64,000 nucleotides of DNA from Streptomyces sp. NBC_01428 (GTDB lineage: Bacteria > Actinomycetota > Actinomycetes > Streptomycetales > Streptomycetaceae): contig NZ_CP109499.1 in NCBI RefSeq assembly GCF_036231965.1, positions 372,001-436,000 of the forward strand, in the 5' to 3' direction. Shown one piece after another: positions 34,628 through 44,264 of the stretch. Position numbers and translations under genes: made by a program. The notes below the pieces were generated by a model. That model was not told where the DNA came from and ran no database searches. It saw nothing but the letters and a program-made list of their open reading frames with translations. How positions within the stretch are numbered: position 1 is the first letter of the stretch; each line of letters opens with the position of its first letter.

Positions 34628-35605
34628 GTGACCGACGCCCTCCCCCCGACCGACGCGCCCGACGCCCCCGCGATCGTGTGGATCACCAACCCGGACAACT
34701 ACGACCCGCGCCGCCACCTCCTGCTGCAGAAGGAGGGCTCCGACCGCGTGAACCTCTTCGAGAGCAACGGTCTGCCGGTCCGCGTGGTGCATTCCGGAGA
34801 CCTGGTACCGGCATGGTCCGGCGGCGCTCCGCGCCTGTACCTGGACGAGGAGGACCTGCTCGGCGGCGGTCACGCCTTCCTGCTGTCGGACTGGACCTGG
34901 GACGCGGGCATCGGACGCCACGTCCAGGCCATCACGCGCACCATCAGGGCGGCGGGGCGCGTGCTCCTCAACGACGGCATCCGTGACGCCGAGTCCCTGG
35001 GTTCGGACAAGCTCGCCATGTGCCACACGGCGGCGGGACTCGGCATCCCGGTCCCGCCCACGGTCGCGGTCCCCTTCGGACGGTACGCACGGCGGGTCCT
35101 GCCCGTGGTCGGACGGGAGTTGGGAACCGGTCCGTACGTGGTCAAGCCTCGCGCGATAGCCATGGGGTTCGGCGTGCTGAAGGCCGAGGGCCCGGAGCAG
35201 TTGACCGCCGCGGTCGACCTGGTCACCCCCGCGGCGCTGGGCGCGGTGGTGCAGCCGTTCCAGGAGAACGACGGCGACGTACGGGTGTACGTGCACCGGG
35301 GGAAGGCGGTCGCCGTGATGCTGCGCCGCCCGAAGGAGGGCTCCTACCTCGCCAACGTGAGCGAGGGCGGGTCCGGCGCGTCCTTCGAGGGTGACGACCG
35401 CGTGCGCTCGCTCAGCGAACGGCTGGCCGCGGGAGTGGACGCGGACTACCTGTGCGTGGACTGGCTCCTCACCCGCGAGGGCCCGGTCTTCAACGAGTGG
35501 ATGACCGTCTCCGCGGCCTACGAGGACCTGCCGGAACCGGACCGCTCCCGGGTGGCGGCGGCGCTGGTCGCCTATGTGCGGGACCGGATCGCCGCGGGCT
35601 CCTGA
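34628..35605 (+). CDS. ATP-grasp ligase, RimK-like
   Basis: This 325-residue cytosolic ligase starts at GTG 34628. The central ATP-grasp core has LNDGIRDAESLGSDKLAMCHTAAGLGIPVPPTVAV (about 115-150), the ATP-binding Lys in GTGPYVVKPRAIAMGFGV (about 168-185), VVQPFQENDGDVRVYVHRGKAVAVMLRR (about 211-238), and the Mg-binding end VDWLLTREGPVFNEWM (about 278-293). Members join a carboxylate, activated as acyl phosphate, to an amine or peptide. The N-terminal about 100 residues hold a pre-ATP-grasp-like domain. It sits behind the MFS exporter and opposite the FemAB-like gene. Confidence 0.87.
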   Translation: MTDALPPTDAPDAPAIVWITNPDNYDPRRHLLLQKEGSDRVNLFESNGLPVRVVHSGDLVPAWSGGAPRLYLDEEDLLGGGHAFLLSDWTWDAGIGRHVQAITRTIRAAGRVLLNDGIRDAESLGSDKLAMCHTAAGLGIPVPPTVAVPFGRYARRVLPVVGRELGTGPYVVKPRAIAMGFGVLKAEGPEQLTAAVDLVTPAALGAVVQPFQENDGDVRVYVHRGKAVAVMLRRPKEGSYLANVSEGGSGASFEGDDRVRSLSERLAAGVDADYLCVDWLLTREGPVFNEWMTVSAAYEDLPEPDRSRVAAALVAYVRDRIAAGS

Positions 35606-35733
35606 CACATACCTTCCGGGCGTCCGTCCGGGGCGTTCCCTTGACGGGCTGCCCCGGACAGGTCCCGGACGACCCCCGTGCGACCTGCGCACGGCCGTAC
35701 GCGCGACACCGCCGCGGCGTCCGGAGCGCCGCC

Positions 35734-36117
35734 TCACCGGCGCGGTTCGTGCCCCTGCTCCGCGAGGTGAGCGACGAGGACGCCGACGTGGCTGTTCTCC
35801 GGTTCCTTCACAGCGGTGACCAGGGTGACGGTGCCATCGCTCGCCAGGCCGAGGAGGTGCTCGACCGCCGCTGCGTGCTCGGCGTCGTCGAGCTCCGCCT
35901 CGTACTGCCCCTGGAAGGCGGCGAAGTCCACCTCACCCGCGTGGTACGCGACGCGAAGACCGCTCGACGGCGCGATGTCCTTGAGCCACTCGTCGAGGTT
36001 CGCCCGTTCCTTCGAGAGCCCACGGGGCCACAAGCGGTCCACCAGAATCCGTCGACCGTCGGCCGACTCCGGCGGGTCGTAGACCCGGCGTACGCGGAAC
36101 CCCGCATCCGACTTCAT
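35734..36117 (-). CDS. DUF488 family protein
   Basis: This 127-residue cytosolic protein clearly belongs to DUF488: RRVYDPPESADGRRILVDRLWPRGLSKERANLDEWLKDIAPS at about 10-51, then LRVAYHAGEVDF and the closing VTLVTAVKEPENSHVGVLVAHL. AGGAGACGAG precedes the ATG. It is a stand-alone gene in a widespread family of uncharacterised proteins, often near stress or nucleic-acid functions. No partner is evident here. Confidence 0.93.
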   Translation of the reverse strand: MKSDAGFRVRRVYDPPESADGRRILVDRLWPRGLSKERANLDEWLKDIAPSSGLRVAYHAGEVDFAAFQGQYEAELDDAEHAAAVEHLLGLASDGTVTLVTAVKEPENSHVGVLVAHLAEQGHEPRR

Positions 36118-36200
36118 CTCGTCTCCTCTCGGACGGTGTGTCGGGGGAGGCCCATCGAGAAGGACCGATCTCGGTCCACGGGCCCCATGGTCCGCACGGG

Positions 36201-36416
36201 CTAGTCGGATTCCCTGGCAAGAACACGGCGAGCCGCCTCGGCCTCGGCCGCCGCCGGGGACACCTCGTCGAGGGTGTCGAGTTCGTCGTCGCCCGCCAGC
36301 TCCTCTTCCCAGGCGGCTGCGAGCCGTTCCTGCTCCTCCCCGGGTCCGGCGGTGACGGACTCCCTGTCCTCCGGGGTCAGTGCGGCCAGGAAGCGTGCGA
36401 CCGAGTCGTTCGGCAT
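36201..36416 (-). CDS. Small acidic hypothetical protein
   Basis: This 71-residue, strongly acidic helical protein (LTPEDRESVTAGPGEEQERLAAAWEEELAGDDELD and an Ala/Glu-rich end) starts at ATG 36416, with GAGAGG seven bases upstream. No domain was recognised. The composition suggests a small soluble helical protein. Confidence 0.55.
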   Translation of the reverse strand: MPNDSVARFLAALTPEDRESVTAGPGEEQERLAAAWEEELAGDDELDTLDEVSPAAAEAEAARRVLARESD

Positions 36417-36589
36417 GCGTGACCTCTCATCGCTGGGCATGGTGCGGGTACCGGCTCAGCATGGTCAATCGGCCCGGTGGCCGGTGCCCGACACAGCCGC
36501 GGCACACTCGGATGGCCCCGGCTCCCGATGCCGCTCGCGGTCCCCGCTCATCCCTCTGGACGGACCGCGCCTCGAAACGTGATTCCGCG

Positions 36590-37333
36590 TCAGGACGGCG
36601 CGAGCACGCAGAAGGCGTGGCCCTCCGGATCGCTCAGACATGTCCACGGGACGTCGCCCTGACCGACGTCGAGGTCGGTGGCACCGAGGGCCCGCAGGCG
36701 GGCGACCTCCGCCTCTTTGTCGTCGCCGGGACGCGGCAGCAGGTCGAGGTGGACGCGGTCGTCCCCGGCCTTCGTCTCGGGCGTCCGAATGAACTCGAGA
36801 TAGGGGCCGACGTCCTGCGCGGAGCGCAGCGACGCCTGATGGTCGTTCACCTCGTGGAGGGTCCAGTCCGTCGCCGCGTCCCAGAACCGGGCCATGGCCC
36901 GCGGATCCACGCAGTCGACGACCACCGCGGCGATCGGACCGGTGTCCCGGTAGATGTCGCGAGGCTCCAGGACGCAGAACTCGTTGCCCTCCGGGTCGGC
37001 GAGGACCGTCCACGGCACGTCGCCCTGGCCCACGTCGACGGGCGTCGCGCCGAGAGCCCGGAGACGCGCGACCAACTCCGTCCGATGGGCCGCGGAGGTG
37101 GTGGCGAGATCGAGATGCACTCGGTTCTTCGCCGTCGTCTTGGGTTCCGGGACGGGAACGACGTCGATACAGACATCGACCGGGTCCGGCCAGACGAAGC
37201 CGACGGGCGCCACGAGCCGGGTCACGCCGGACGCCCCGCCGGACATGTGCCGGCCGAGCGCCTCCGCCCAGAACAGGCCGACCGCCGAGACATCAACGGC
37301 CTTGATGTTCACCTGGACAGGTCGCAGAGCCAT
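36590..37333 (-). CDS. VOC protein with two glyoxalase modules
   Basis: This 247-residue protein has tandem vicinal-oxygen-chelate modules. Module 1 (about 1-120) contains LFWAEALGRHMSG, NRVHLDLATTSAAHRTELVARLRALGATPVDVGQGDVPWTVLADPEGNEFCVLEP. Module 2 (about 125-247) repeats the pattern with MARFWDAAT, DDRVHLDLLPRPG and DVGQGDVPWTCLSDPEGHAFCVLAP. Each has the His and late Glu/Cys region that often bind metal. Similar two-module proteins act in detoxification or drug binding; the substrate is not known. Confidence 0.9.
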   Translation of the reverse strand: MALRPVQVNIKAVDVSAVGLFWAEALGRHMSGGASGVTRLVAPVGFVWPDPVDVCIDVVPVPEPKTTAKNRVHLDLATTSAAHRTELVARLRALGATPVDVGQGDVPWTVLADPEGNEFCVLEPRDIYRDTGPIAAVVVDCVDPRAMARFWDAATDWTLHEVNDHQASLRSAQDVGPYLEFIRTPETKAGDDRVHLDLLPRPGDDKEAEVARLRALGATDLDVGQGDVPWTCLSDPEGHAFCVLAPS

Positions 37334-37391
37334 GCCGCCGATCCTATGCACCACTCCGTGACGACTTCCACAGGTGCCGCCTCGCGACGGG

Positions 37392-38429
37392 TCAGGGCGA
37401 GACGAACGCGGGGCGTGGGACGTCGGGGGCCCCGGTCGTGTCGGTGGCATCCGACGGCGACGCCGAGAGGCGATTACCGCGCCGGTCGGCAAGGAGCACA
37501 CAGGTGACCCCGATGACGCCCCAGGCCGTGAGCACCAGGGCGGGGAAGCCGGCGCCCGTTCCGTCGAAGAAGGCGTTGGTCCGCAGCAGACTGCCCGAGG
37601 CGCCCGGCGGGAGCAGTTGGCCGACGGTGGCCCATCCGTCGGGGAGCCAGTGGGGGCCGGTGGCCAGTCCGGACAGCGGGTTGCCGAGCAGCATCATGAG
37701 GGCGCCGCCGAGGGCGAAGCCGCCCATGCCGAGGAAGGCCTGGAGGCCGAGCAGGGTGGTGGACATGGCCGTCATACCGAGGATGACGCCGAGGGCGGTG
37801 AGCCCGTAGGTGCCGTCGATCGAGTGCGTGCCGAACTGGAGCACGGCGGTTACAGCGGCGCCCGCGACGACGGAGAACAGCAGGGCTCCCGCCAGCCGGA
37901 TCCGCAGGCCGCGGTGACCGGGGAAGACGCCGCCCAGGATCAGTGCGGGGAAGATCCCGCCGAAGATCATCGGCATCAGTGCGGCCGTCAGACCCGCGCC
38001 CCGAGGGTCCTCGGCGGTGAACGGCACCAGGTCGTGGACGGTGGCGCGCGTCCTGTTCTGTTCGGCGACGCCGTTGCCGAGTGCGGTGAGGGCGCTGGTG
38101 GCCGAGGGGCCGCCGGCGGTGGCGGTGTAGACGTCGACTCCGTGGGCGGTGACGGCGAGGCCGCCCGCGATGTCCTTGTTCCTGACGGCCGTCTCGACGG
38201 CGTCCGAGGTCTTGTAGAGGCGGACGTCCCATGCCGGTCCGTCGACGTTTCCCTGGACCGCCTCGGTTGCCTGGCGGGGCCCGGTGACCCCGATGGGTAC
38301 GTGGTGCGGGCCGCTGTGGAGCGAGGGCAGCGCGAAGGCGCAGAGCATCGCGGCGATCAGGGCGGACAGTCCGAGGACGACCAGGGCCAGCTTGCGTCCC
38401 GTACCGGGTGGGGTGGCGTCGTGCGACAT
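37392..38429 (-). CDS. YhgE/Pip- or ABC-2-permease-like membrane protein
   Basis: This 345-residue protein has one N-terminal helix (about 12-34). An extracytoplasmic domain at about 35-160 (HVPIGVTGPRQATEAVQGN, NKDIAGGLAVTAHGVDVYTATAGGPSATSALTALGNGVAEQ) is followed by five or six clustered helices from about 165 to 325. This is the layout of YhgE/Pip and ABC-2-type permease relatives. GGAAGACC precedes the ATG. No ATPase gene adjoins it, so it may act alone or with a distant partner. The function is unknown. Confidence 0.72.
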   Translation of the reverse strand: MSHDATPPGTGRKLALVVLGLSALIAAMLCAFALPSLHSGPHHVPIGVTGPRQATEAVQGNVDGPAWDVRLYKTSDAVETAVRNKDIAGGLAVTAHGVDVYTATAGGPSATSALTALGNGVAEQNRTRATVHDLVPFTAEDPRGAGLTAALMPMIFGGIFPALILGGVFPGHRGLRIRLAGALLFSVVAGAAVTAVLQFGTHSIDGTYGLTALGVILGMTAMSTTLLGLQAFLGMGGFALGGALMMLLGNPLSGLATGPHWLPDGWATVGQLLPPGASGSLLRTNAFFDGTGAGFPALVLTAWGVIGVTCVLLADRRGNRLSASPSDATDTTGAPDVPRPAFVSP

Positions 38430-38662
38430 GGTGAGGTCTTCCTTTTCCGGGCACCGTCCGCCGGAGGGCCGGGCCCCTTGTCGTCTCGGGTGGTGGGGAA
38501 CGTCGGGCAGGCGTGGAGGGACGCTGAGGGAGCGCGTACGCCGGTGAGCCGACGGGTGTCGGCCGGCCTCTCGGGCGGTTCAGCGCCTGCCCCGAACGAC
38601 ACGACCTGAGCGCCGCCGGGAGCGCGCTCCCGGACGCCCGACGGCTGCCGGCCGATGACGTG

Positions 38663-38698
38663 GGCTCGCCGACGGCCGATGACAGCCGACGGCGAGCC
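38663..38698 (-). terminator. Hairpin terminator after the 38712 gene
   Basis: A 14-base stem with one mismatch (38663-38676 with 38685-38698) and an 8-base loop lies 13 bases past the stop of the leftward gene. Confidence 0.7.
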
Positions 38699-38711
38699 TT
38701 GCCGAGGTCCG

Positions 38712-39410
38712 TCAGGCCTGGGCCGCGGCAGCGGCGACGATCCAGTTCCTGAACTCGACGGCGTAGTGCCGCAGGTGGTGGTCGAGGACGTCCTGCGGGC
38801 AGGACGTGGGGAAGTAGACCGTGAGGTTCGCGGTGAACCCTTCGGCGGTGTCACCGAACTGGATCAGCGCCCGCCCGACGACGGTGCCGTCCTCCAGGAA
38901 CAGGTTCGAGGACATCTTGCGCGGATACTCCGACTCCGGAAGGAGCTCGTCCGCGTCCTCGGCCCACGCCATCGCGGCCGTGCCCCAGCCGCCCATGTAG
39001 AACGAGCAGATGTGGGGGCCGATGTTCTCCACCACGCGCGCCCCGATGTCGTCGGTGCCCATCGCGTAGTGCTCGGGGTGCGCCGCGAGGAGCGGCCGCT
39101 CGTCCTTGCCCGCGAACGCCGCGTCCATCCAGGTCAAGAACTCGCCCGAGGTCAGTCCGCCCGCCTGCAGCACCGTCGTCCCCGCGCGGAACGCACCGTC
39201 GGAGGTGCGCGCGCACTCCCGCAGGAACGCGTTGCCCTCCTCGATGTCCGCGGCCAGCAGATCGAGCAGGCCCTGGCGGCCCAGTCGCGCCCTGAAGCGA
39301 TCCAGGGCACGGCGGGCGTAGAACAGCTCGAAGTCGTCGATGCTCCCGGCGCCCGTGGGCCCCGACTCGAGCGTCACGGTCACCGGCGGGAAAGTCCGGT
39401 CGTCGGTCAT
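38712..39410 (-). CDS. Soluble protein of unknown function under divergent TetR control
   Basis: This 232-residue protein has no signal peptide or membrane helix. It is rich in aromatic and acidic residues (IDDFELFYARRALDRFRARLGRQGLLDLLAADIEEGNAFLRECAR; IGPHICSFYMGGWGTAAMAWAEDADE). The ATG at 39410 has GGAGGTG at the right distance. I do not recognise the family. The divergent TetR gene, a 22-base palindrome between them and a terminator behind the gene suggest a single-gene regulated unit. Confidence 0.65.
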   Translation of the reverse strand: MTDDRTFPPVTVTLESGPTGAGSIDDFELFYARRALDRFRARLGRQGLLDLLAADIEEGNAFLRECARTSDGAFRAGTTVLQAGGLTSGEFLTWMDAAFAGKDERPLLAAHPEHYAMGTDDIGARVVENIGPHICSFYMGGWGTAAMAWAEDADELLPESEYPRKMSSNLFLEDGTVVGRALIQFGDTAEGFTANLTVYFPTSCPQDVLDHHLRHYAVEFRNWIVAAAAAQA

Positions 39411-39431
39411 GGTCGCCACCTCCAGTAGAAT

Positions 39432-39453
39432 GCGAATGTAGATTCACATTCGC
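39432..39453. promoter_or_regulatory. TetR operator, 22-base palindrome
   Basis: GCGAATGT and ACATTCGC form perfect 8-base arms around AGATTC. It is 22 bases before the leftward ATG and about 75 before the TetR ATG, the expected place for a shared operator. Confidence 0.75.
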
Positions 39454-39527
39454 GTTATGAGAGTACGCGGAGAGGTGCACCCCTTGTCAAAGGTCCCGCC
39501 GGGGCAGCCGCCGATACGATGCGGGAC

Positions 39528-40178
39528 ATGACCGACGAGCACGACCGCCCGGCGCCCTATCGCGAGCCCCGGCAGGCGCGCAGCGCCGCGACCCTGGCCC
39601 GTGTGCTGCAGGCGGCAGAGGACATCGCGTCGTCGGCCGGACTGGACGAGATGACGATCACCGGTGTCGCGGAACGCGCGGGCGTCTCGGTCGGCACGAT
39701 CTACCGCCGTTTCGAGGACAAGGACCAGCTGGTCAACGCGTTGACGGAACGCATGCTGGACCGGCGTGAGGAGTACGTGGCCGAGCGGCTGTCCGAGGCC
39801 GAGCCGTCCCTGTCCGGCGTCATGGACGCCTACGCGCACGCCCTGCTGGAGTCGTTCGCCGACAGCAGCGGTCTCTTCCCCCAACTGCTGCGCGCGCGGG
39901 GAACCAAGCCTCCGGACCGCGGCGCCCGCACCATCACGGAGATCCATCGCCTCCTGCTCGAAGCGGCGGCTCCCTACGCGGACCAGATCCGCCGCTCCGA
40001 CCCGCGGGCGGCGCTCGACACCGCCGCCCGTGCGGTCCTCGGCGCCTGCTTCCACAACTCCGTACGCCCCGACCCGGCGACCGGCGAAGTGGCCCAACGC
40101 CGCTACGCGGACGAACTCAGCGACATGGCGATCGCCTACCTTCTGACACCCGACCGCCGGCGTCCCGCCCGCACCTGA
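39528..40178 (+). CDS. TetR-family regulator of the 38712 gene
   Basis: This 216-residue regulator has its helix-turn-helix at about 20-65 ([45 protein letters not shown]). The C-terminal domain holds [25 protein letters not shown] and ends [13 protein letters not shown]. The ATG at 39528 or one three codons upstream may be used. It is divergent from the unknown gene at 38712 with the 22-base palindrome between them. Confidence 0.92.
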   Translation: MTDEHDRPAPYREPRQARSAATLARVLQAAEDIASSAGLDEMTITGVAERAGVSVGTIYRRFEDKDQLVNALTERMLDRREEYVAERLSEAEPSLSGVMDAYAHALLESFADSSGLFPQLLRARGTKPPDRGARTITEIHRLLLEAAAPYADQIRRSDPRAALDTAARAVLGACFHNSVRPDPATGEVAQRRYADELSDMAIAYLLTPDRRRPART

Positions 40179-40299
40179 GTGGTCGCGCGGAGGGCGGGAC
40201 GAGCGACCTGCACGAGACCGAGGCCTTCGGCTCCTCCGTTCCCGAGGTGAACCGAAAAAAGACCTCGTGCCCGGCGGCGGGCTGCGCGATCATGACCCG

Positions 40300-40989
40300 A
40301 TGGACACGCGCTTCCTTGCGATCGCAGAGTTGGACGACGCCCCTTCCGTGGCGGTCGTGGTCGACGTGATGCGCGCTTTCACGGTGGCCGCCTGGGCCTT
40401 CGCCCGGGGAGCGGAAAAGATCGTCCTGGCCGAGTCGCTGGACGAAGCGCTGGCGCTGAAGGCTCGCCACCCCGGCTGGGTGGCCCTCAAGGACGGACCG
40501 CCCGCGCCCGGGTTCGACGCTGTCAACTCTCCAGGCATGCTGCGGTCCGTCGACCTCGGTGGCCGGACCGTCGTGCAGAAGACCACCGCGGGGACGGTCG
40601 GCGCCCTCGCCGTCAAGGAGGCGTCGCTGGTGCTCTGCGCCGGGTTCGTGGTGGCGGAGGCGACGGCCCGGCTCCTGCGGATACACGCGGCCGACCAGGT
40701 CACGTTCGTCGTCACCGGCGAGGACGGCCGCGCGGACGAGGATCTGGCGTGCGCTCAGTACATCGCTCGGAGAGCCACCGAAGCGGATACGGACGCGGAC
40801 GCGTTCCTGCGCCGCGCCGGCGGGTCGCGCGCCGCCGCCGAACTGGCGCAGGGTGTGCGTCAAGGAGTCCATCCCGACGACGTGGCGCTCTGTCTCGAGC
40901 TGGACCGGTTCCCCTTCGCCATGGTGGCGACCCTGGAAGACCAGCTCATGGTCCTCCGCCCGTCCGCCGTTCCTTCACCGACCGACTGA
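40300..40989 (+). CDS. 2-phosphosulfolactate phosphatase-like (ComB) protein
   Basis: This 229-residue protein matches the ComB family: [50 protein letters not shown] (about 18-67), [33 protein letters not shown] (about 71-103), and an acidic [13 protein letters not shown] segment. True ComB enzymes are Mg-dependent phosphatases of coenzyme M synthesis, a pathway not expected here, so the natural substrate is probably different. The ATG at 40300 is used; a GTG at 40267 would add 11 residues. Confidence 0.83.
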   Translation: MDTRFLAIAELDDAPSVAVVVDVMRAFTVAAWAFARGAEKIVLAESLDEALALKARHPGWVALKDGPPAPGFDAVNSPGMLRSVDLGGRTVVQKTTAGTVGALAVKEASLVLCAGFVVAEATARLLRIHAADQVTFVVTGEDGRADEDLACAQYIARRATEADTDADAFLRRAGGSRAAAELAQGVRQGVHPDDVALCLELDRFPFAMVATLEDQLMVLRPSAVPSPTD

Positions 40990-41097
40990 GTTCGTCCGCC
41001 ACCGCCCGCTCCGCCCGGTGACCGGCAGGTGCCGGGTGTGCTCCGGGTTCGCCGTGGCCGGCGAGAACAGGGGGGCGGACACACCCGGCAGCAGGCT

Positions 41098-42549
41098 CTA
41101 CTTCGGTGCCTGGAAGCCACCCATGGTGTCTTCGAGCAGTTCCGCCAGCCGCAAGGGCGTGCGGTCCTCCAGCATCGGACCGATGAGCTGAACTCCCACC
41201 GGCAGACCGTCGGGAGACAGGCCCGTCGGTACGGCGGTGGCGGGCAGGCCCGGCATGGTGGCGAGACCGGCCCAGACGAGCTGGTCGAAGAACGGGTACG
41301 CGACGCCGTCGATGTCGATCCGGCGCCCCATCAGATCGGGGTCGTGGTCATGGGGGAAGGCGGGAGTGGGCGTGATGGGACACACGACGGCGTCGAACTC
41401 GGCGAAGAACAGCCGCCAGCCGAGGCGGTGGAGTTCACGACGGCCGTTGACCTCCATCCAGTCGCGGTGGCTGAGCACCATGCCGCGCAACCGCGCCGCG
41501 TCGAGACTCCGGTCGTCCGCGCTCAGTCGCGCTGCCCGGGTTTTCAACTGCTCGTACGCTTCGACGGGAAAGCGTGCCACGGAGCCCGAGAACAGCAACT
41601 GCGTGTAGAGGACGGCGGCCTCGGTCAGGTCGGGCAGCAGCGGAGTGTGCCGTTCGACGCGGGCACCGGCCGCGACGAGCACGTCGGCAACCCGGTTCAC
41701 GCCCGCCCGCACGGCTGATCCCGTCGGAAGGAGGGGATGCCGGTCGAGGACCAGGACCCGGAAGTCGCCGAGCCGTTCGTGGCGCGCGGGCGGCAGCGTC
41801 GCCCTGTAGGCCACACCCCGCGTCAGAGGATCCGGTCCCGCCATGACATCGAGCAGGAGAGCGAGATCCCGGGCTGAGCGTGCCATCGGACCCACGACGG
41901 CGAGGTCGAGTTCGTCCGGCAGCGCCGGTCCGGGCGGCGGGACCATACCGCGCGTCGCCGCCAGCCCGACGGTCGGCTTGTGCGCGTAGACACCGCAGAA
42001 GTGCGCGGGGGTGCGCAACGAACCTCCGATGTCGGAACCGATGGACAGCGCGCCGAATCCCGAGGCGAGGGCAGCCGCCGATCCACCGGATGATCCGCCC
42101 GGCGTACGAGCGGGATCCCAGGGGTTGTTGGTGGTGCCGTGGATCTCGTTGAAGGTCTGCAGGTCCTGCAGTCCCAGGGGCACGTTGGTCTTGCCGAGCA
42201 CCACCGCCCCGGCGGCCTTGAGCCGCGACACCTGCACGGCGTCCTCGACCGGCAGGTGGGTCCTGTACTGCGGCATCCCCCACGTCGTCGGCAGACCCGC
42301 GATGTCGTAGCACTCCTTGACCGTCACCGGGATGCCGAGCAGCGGACGGTCCTCGCCGCGCGCGCGTGCCTCGTCGGCAGCGCGCGCGGCGAGCCGTGCA
42401 CGGTCGAAGTCCCGCACACAGATCGCGTTGATCTCCGTGTCGTCCCGCTCGATACGGGCGATCGCCGCGTCGGTCAGTTCCTCCGAGGTCACGTCGCCGG
42501 CCCGCATAGCGGCCGCGAGTTCTACGGCTGTCCGTTGGTTCCAGTCCAT
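41098..42549 (-). CDS. Amidase-signature family hydrolase
   Basis: This 483-residue enzyme has the complete Ser-cisSer-Lys triad: Lys78 (GIPVTVKECYD), the GGSSGGSAAALASG box with cis-Ser at 153-154, and Ser177 in GSDIGGSLRTP. The C-terminal ALATMPGLPATAVPTGLSPDGLPVGVQLIGP block is also typical. It hydrolyses a C-N amide bond in the cytoplasm. No carrier or partner gene adjoins it. The substrate could range from small amides to acyl-amino compounds. Confidence 0.94.
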   Translation of the reverse strand: MDWNQRTAVELAAAMRAGDVTSEELTDAAIARIERDDTEINAICVRDFDRARLAARAADEARARGEDRPLLGIPVTVKECYDIAGLPTTWGMPQYRTHLPVEDAVQVSRLKAAGAVVLGKTNVPLGLQDLQTFNEIHGTTNNPWDPARTPGGSSGGSAAALASGFGALSIGSDIGGSLRTPAHFCGVYAHKPTVGLAATRGMVPPPGPALPDELDLAVVGPMARSARDLALLLDVMAGPDPLTRGVAYRATLPPARHERLGDFRVLVLDRHPLLPTGSAVRAGVNRVADVLVAAGARVERHTPLLPDLTEAAVLYTQLLFSGSVARFPVEAYEQLKTRAARLSADDRSLDAARLRGMVLSHRDWMEVNGRRELHRLGWRLFFAEFDAVVCPITPTPAFPHDHDPDLMGRRIDIDGVAYPFFDQLVWAGLATMPGLPATAVPTGLSPDGLPVGVQLIGPMLEDRTPLRLAELLEDTMGGFQAPK

Positions 42550-42614
42550 GACGCGGGAACGTACCTTTCCCCCGTCGGAGCCACGAAATGCCGCTGTGCG
42601 CAACGGAGATGGAG

Positions 42615-44264
42615 CTATCGGCGTGCCCGGCGGCGTGTCACCGCGACACCCACGGCTCCGGTGCACAGCGCCACGGCCGCCGCGGCCTCGATCCAGAGCA
42701 GTCCGCCCGAACCGGTGGCAGCCATCGAACCGTTCTGGGCGCTCGACCCGCCGCTCGTGCCGGCTCCGCCGGATGTCGAGTCGGACCCTCCCGTCGCGGT
42801 GCCGGACCCGGTTCCGGGGGATGCCGAGGCCGACACCGACGGGGAGGGTGAGGCGGACGAGCCGCCACCGGTGATCTTCAGGGTGACCGGTGCGGAGTCG
42901 TTGCCCGGCTGATCGTCGCGGTTGGGGAAGTCGGTGCGGCCCATGACCTCGACGGAGCCCGGCTTCGGGTGCGCGACCGCCTTCTGGATGCGTACGTAGA
43001 AGGTGAGTTGGTCGGTGTCGCCGGCCGGGAAGGTGTCCGAGATCCGGCACTCGTACGTGTGGGTGCCCTTGATCGGCGCGCCGCAGGCGTGGTCGTCGTC
43101 CTCGCCGGGGAAGGGGATCTTGGTGATCACCGTGCCCTCGGGCGGGGTGACGCGGTAGACGCCGGAGCCCTGGCCGGGACGGCTTTAGAGGTTCATGGAG
43201 CCCGGGCCGCCGTTCTTCACGCCCAGGCTCACCGGCACCGTCCGACCCACCTTGCCGGTCACCTGGCCTCCCAGCGCCTGGTAGTCGGCCCGCTGGGCGG
43301 TGGACACCTCGACGAAACCGCCGAAGTCGGGGAAACCGGAGGCGGGGACGGGCGTGAGGCCGAGTTCCGGTCCGCTGCCGGTGACGGTGTAGTCCGCCGG
43401 GTCGTCGTACTGCCACGGGTTGCCGCTGCCGAGCGGCCAGGTGAGGTAGCTGATCGTGGCGTACATCAGGTCGTCCGACGCGGTGAAGTGCCACGGCTTG
43501 TCGAACGCGTACGCCGTCCCGGGTTCGATCGGGGTGTCGAAGGTGCAGTACGCGGTGGGCTGCGGCATCGGCCGGTAGTGGCAGTTGCTGTACTGCTCGG
43601 CGACCTTCAGTCCCTCCTCGCCGAACAGCTTCACGCCGATGCCCCGGGGCGCGGCCAGCGGGCCGGTGTTGGCGATGGCCGGGGTGATGTCGAAGTTTCC
43701 GCCGGGGGCGACGCCGGTGACCTTCTTCTCGCGCTGGGTGAGCAGTTTGGGGCCGCCGATGATGGTGTGCGTGGTGGCGGTGGCCGTGCCCGCGTCGCTG
43801 GAGACGGCGGTGTAGTGGATGTCGCCGGAGGCGCCGGCCTTCACACCTTTGGCGCCCTTGATGTAGAAGGGCTGGACGCTGGTCAGGCCGTCGATCGAGG
43901 TGTACGTGCAGGTGTAGACGTACCCGGAGCGCGAGCAGGCACCGCCGTCGCCCGTGATGAGGGCCTTGCCCTCCAGTTCGGTGGCGTCGATGGTCAGCTT
44001 GACGTTCTTGGCCAGCGGCTCGGTGCCGTCGGGGGCGCTCAGGTTCAGGTCGAGCCGGAACAGATCACCGTCACCGGGTGGACCCTCGCCGTACTGGTAG
44101 GTGTAGTACGTCTCCTGAGCGTCGATCGTCAGCTTCGTGTCGGCGGCGTTCGCCGTGGCGGGCAGCGCCGCCACACCGAGTCCGGCCGCTCCGGCCAGCA
44201 GTGCTGTCAGCCGACTCCATCGCCGTATCCGTCCCATGCCCCACACCCGTCCCACCCGCGTCAT
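42615..44264 (-). pseudogene. Cell-wall-anchored surface protein interrupted by in-frame TAA
   Basis: Two pieces lie in one frame, separated only by a TAA at 43185-43187. Read through, the protein would be about 549 residues. It would have a signal peptide (ending PATANA), beta-rich repeats with Cys pairs, and a Ser/Pro/Thr/Gly-rich wall-spanning stretch. The sortase-like end is MAATGSGG, a hydrophobic helix and VTRRRARR. The LAxTG-like motif fits streptomycete class E sortase substrates. The upstream piece (43185-44264) lacks the anchor and would be released. An ATG at 44237 is another start. Nonsense mutation is the simplest reading; readthrough or sequencing error are alternatives. Confidence 0.72.
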
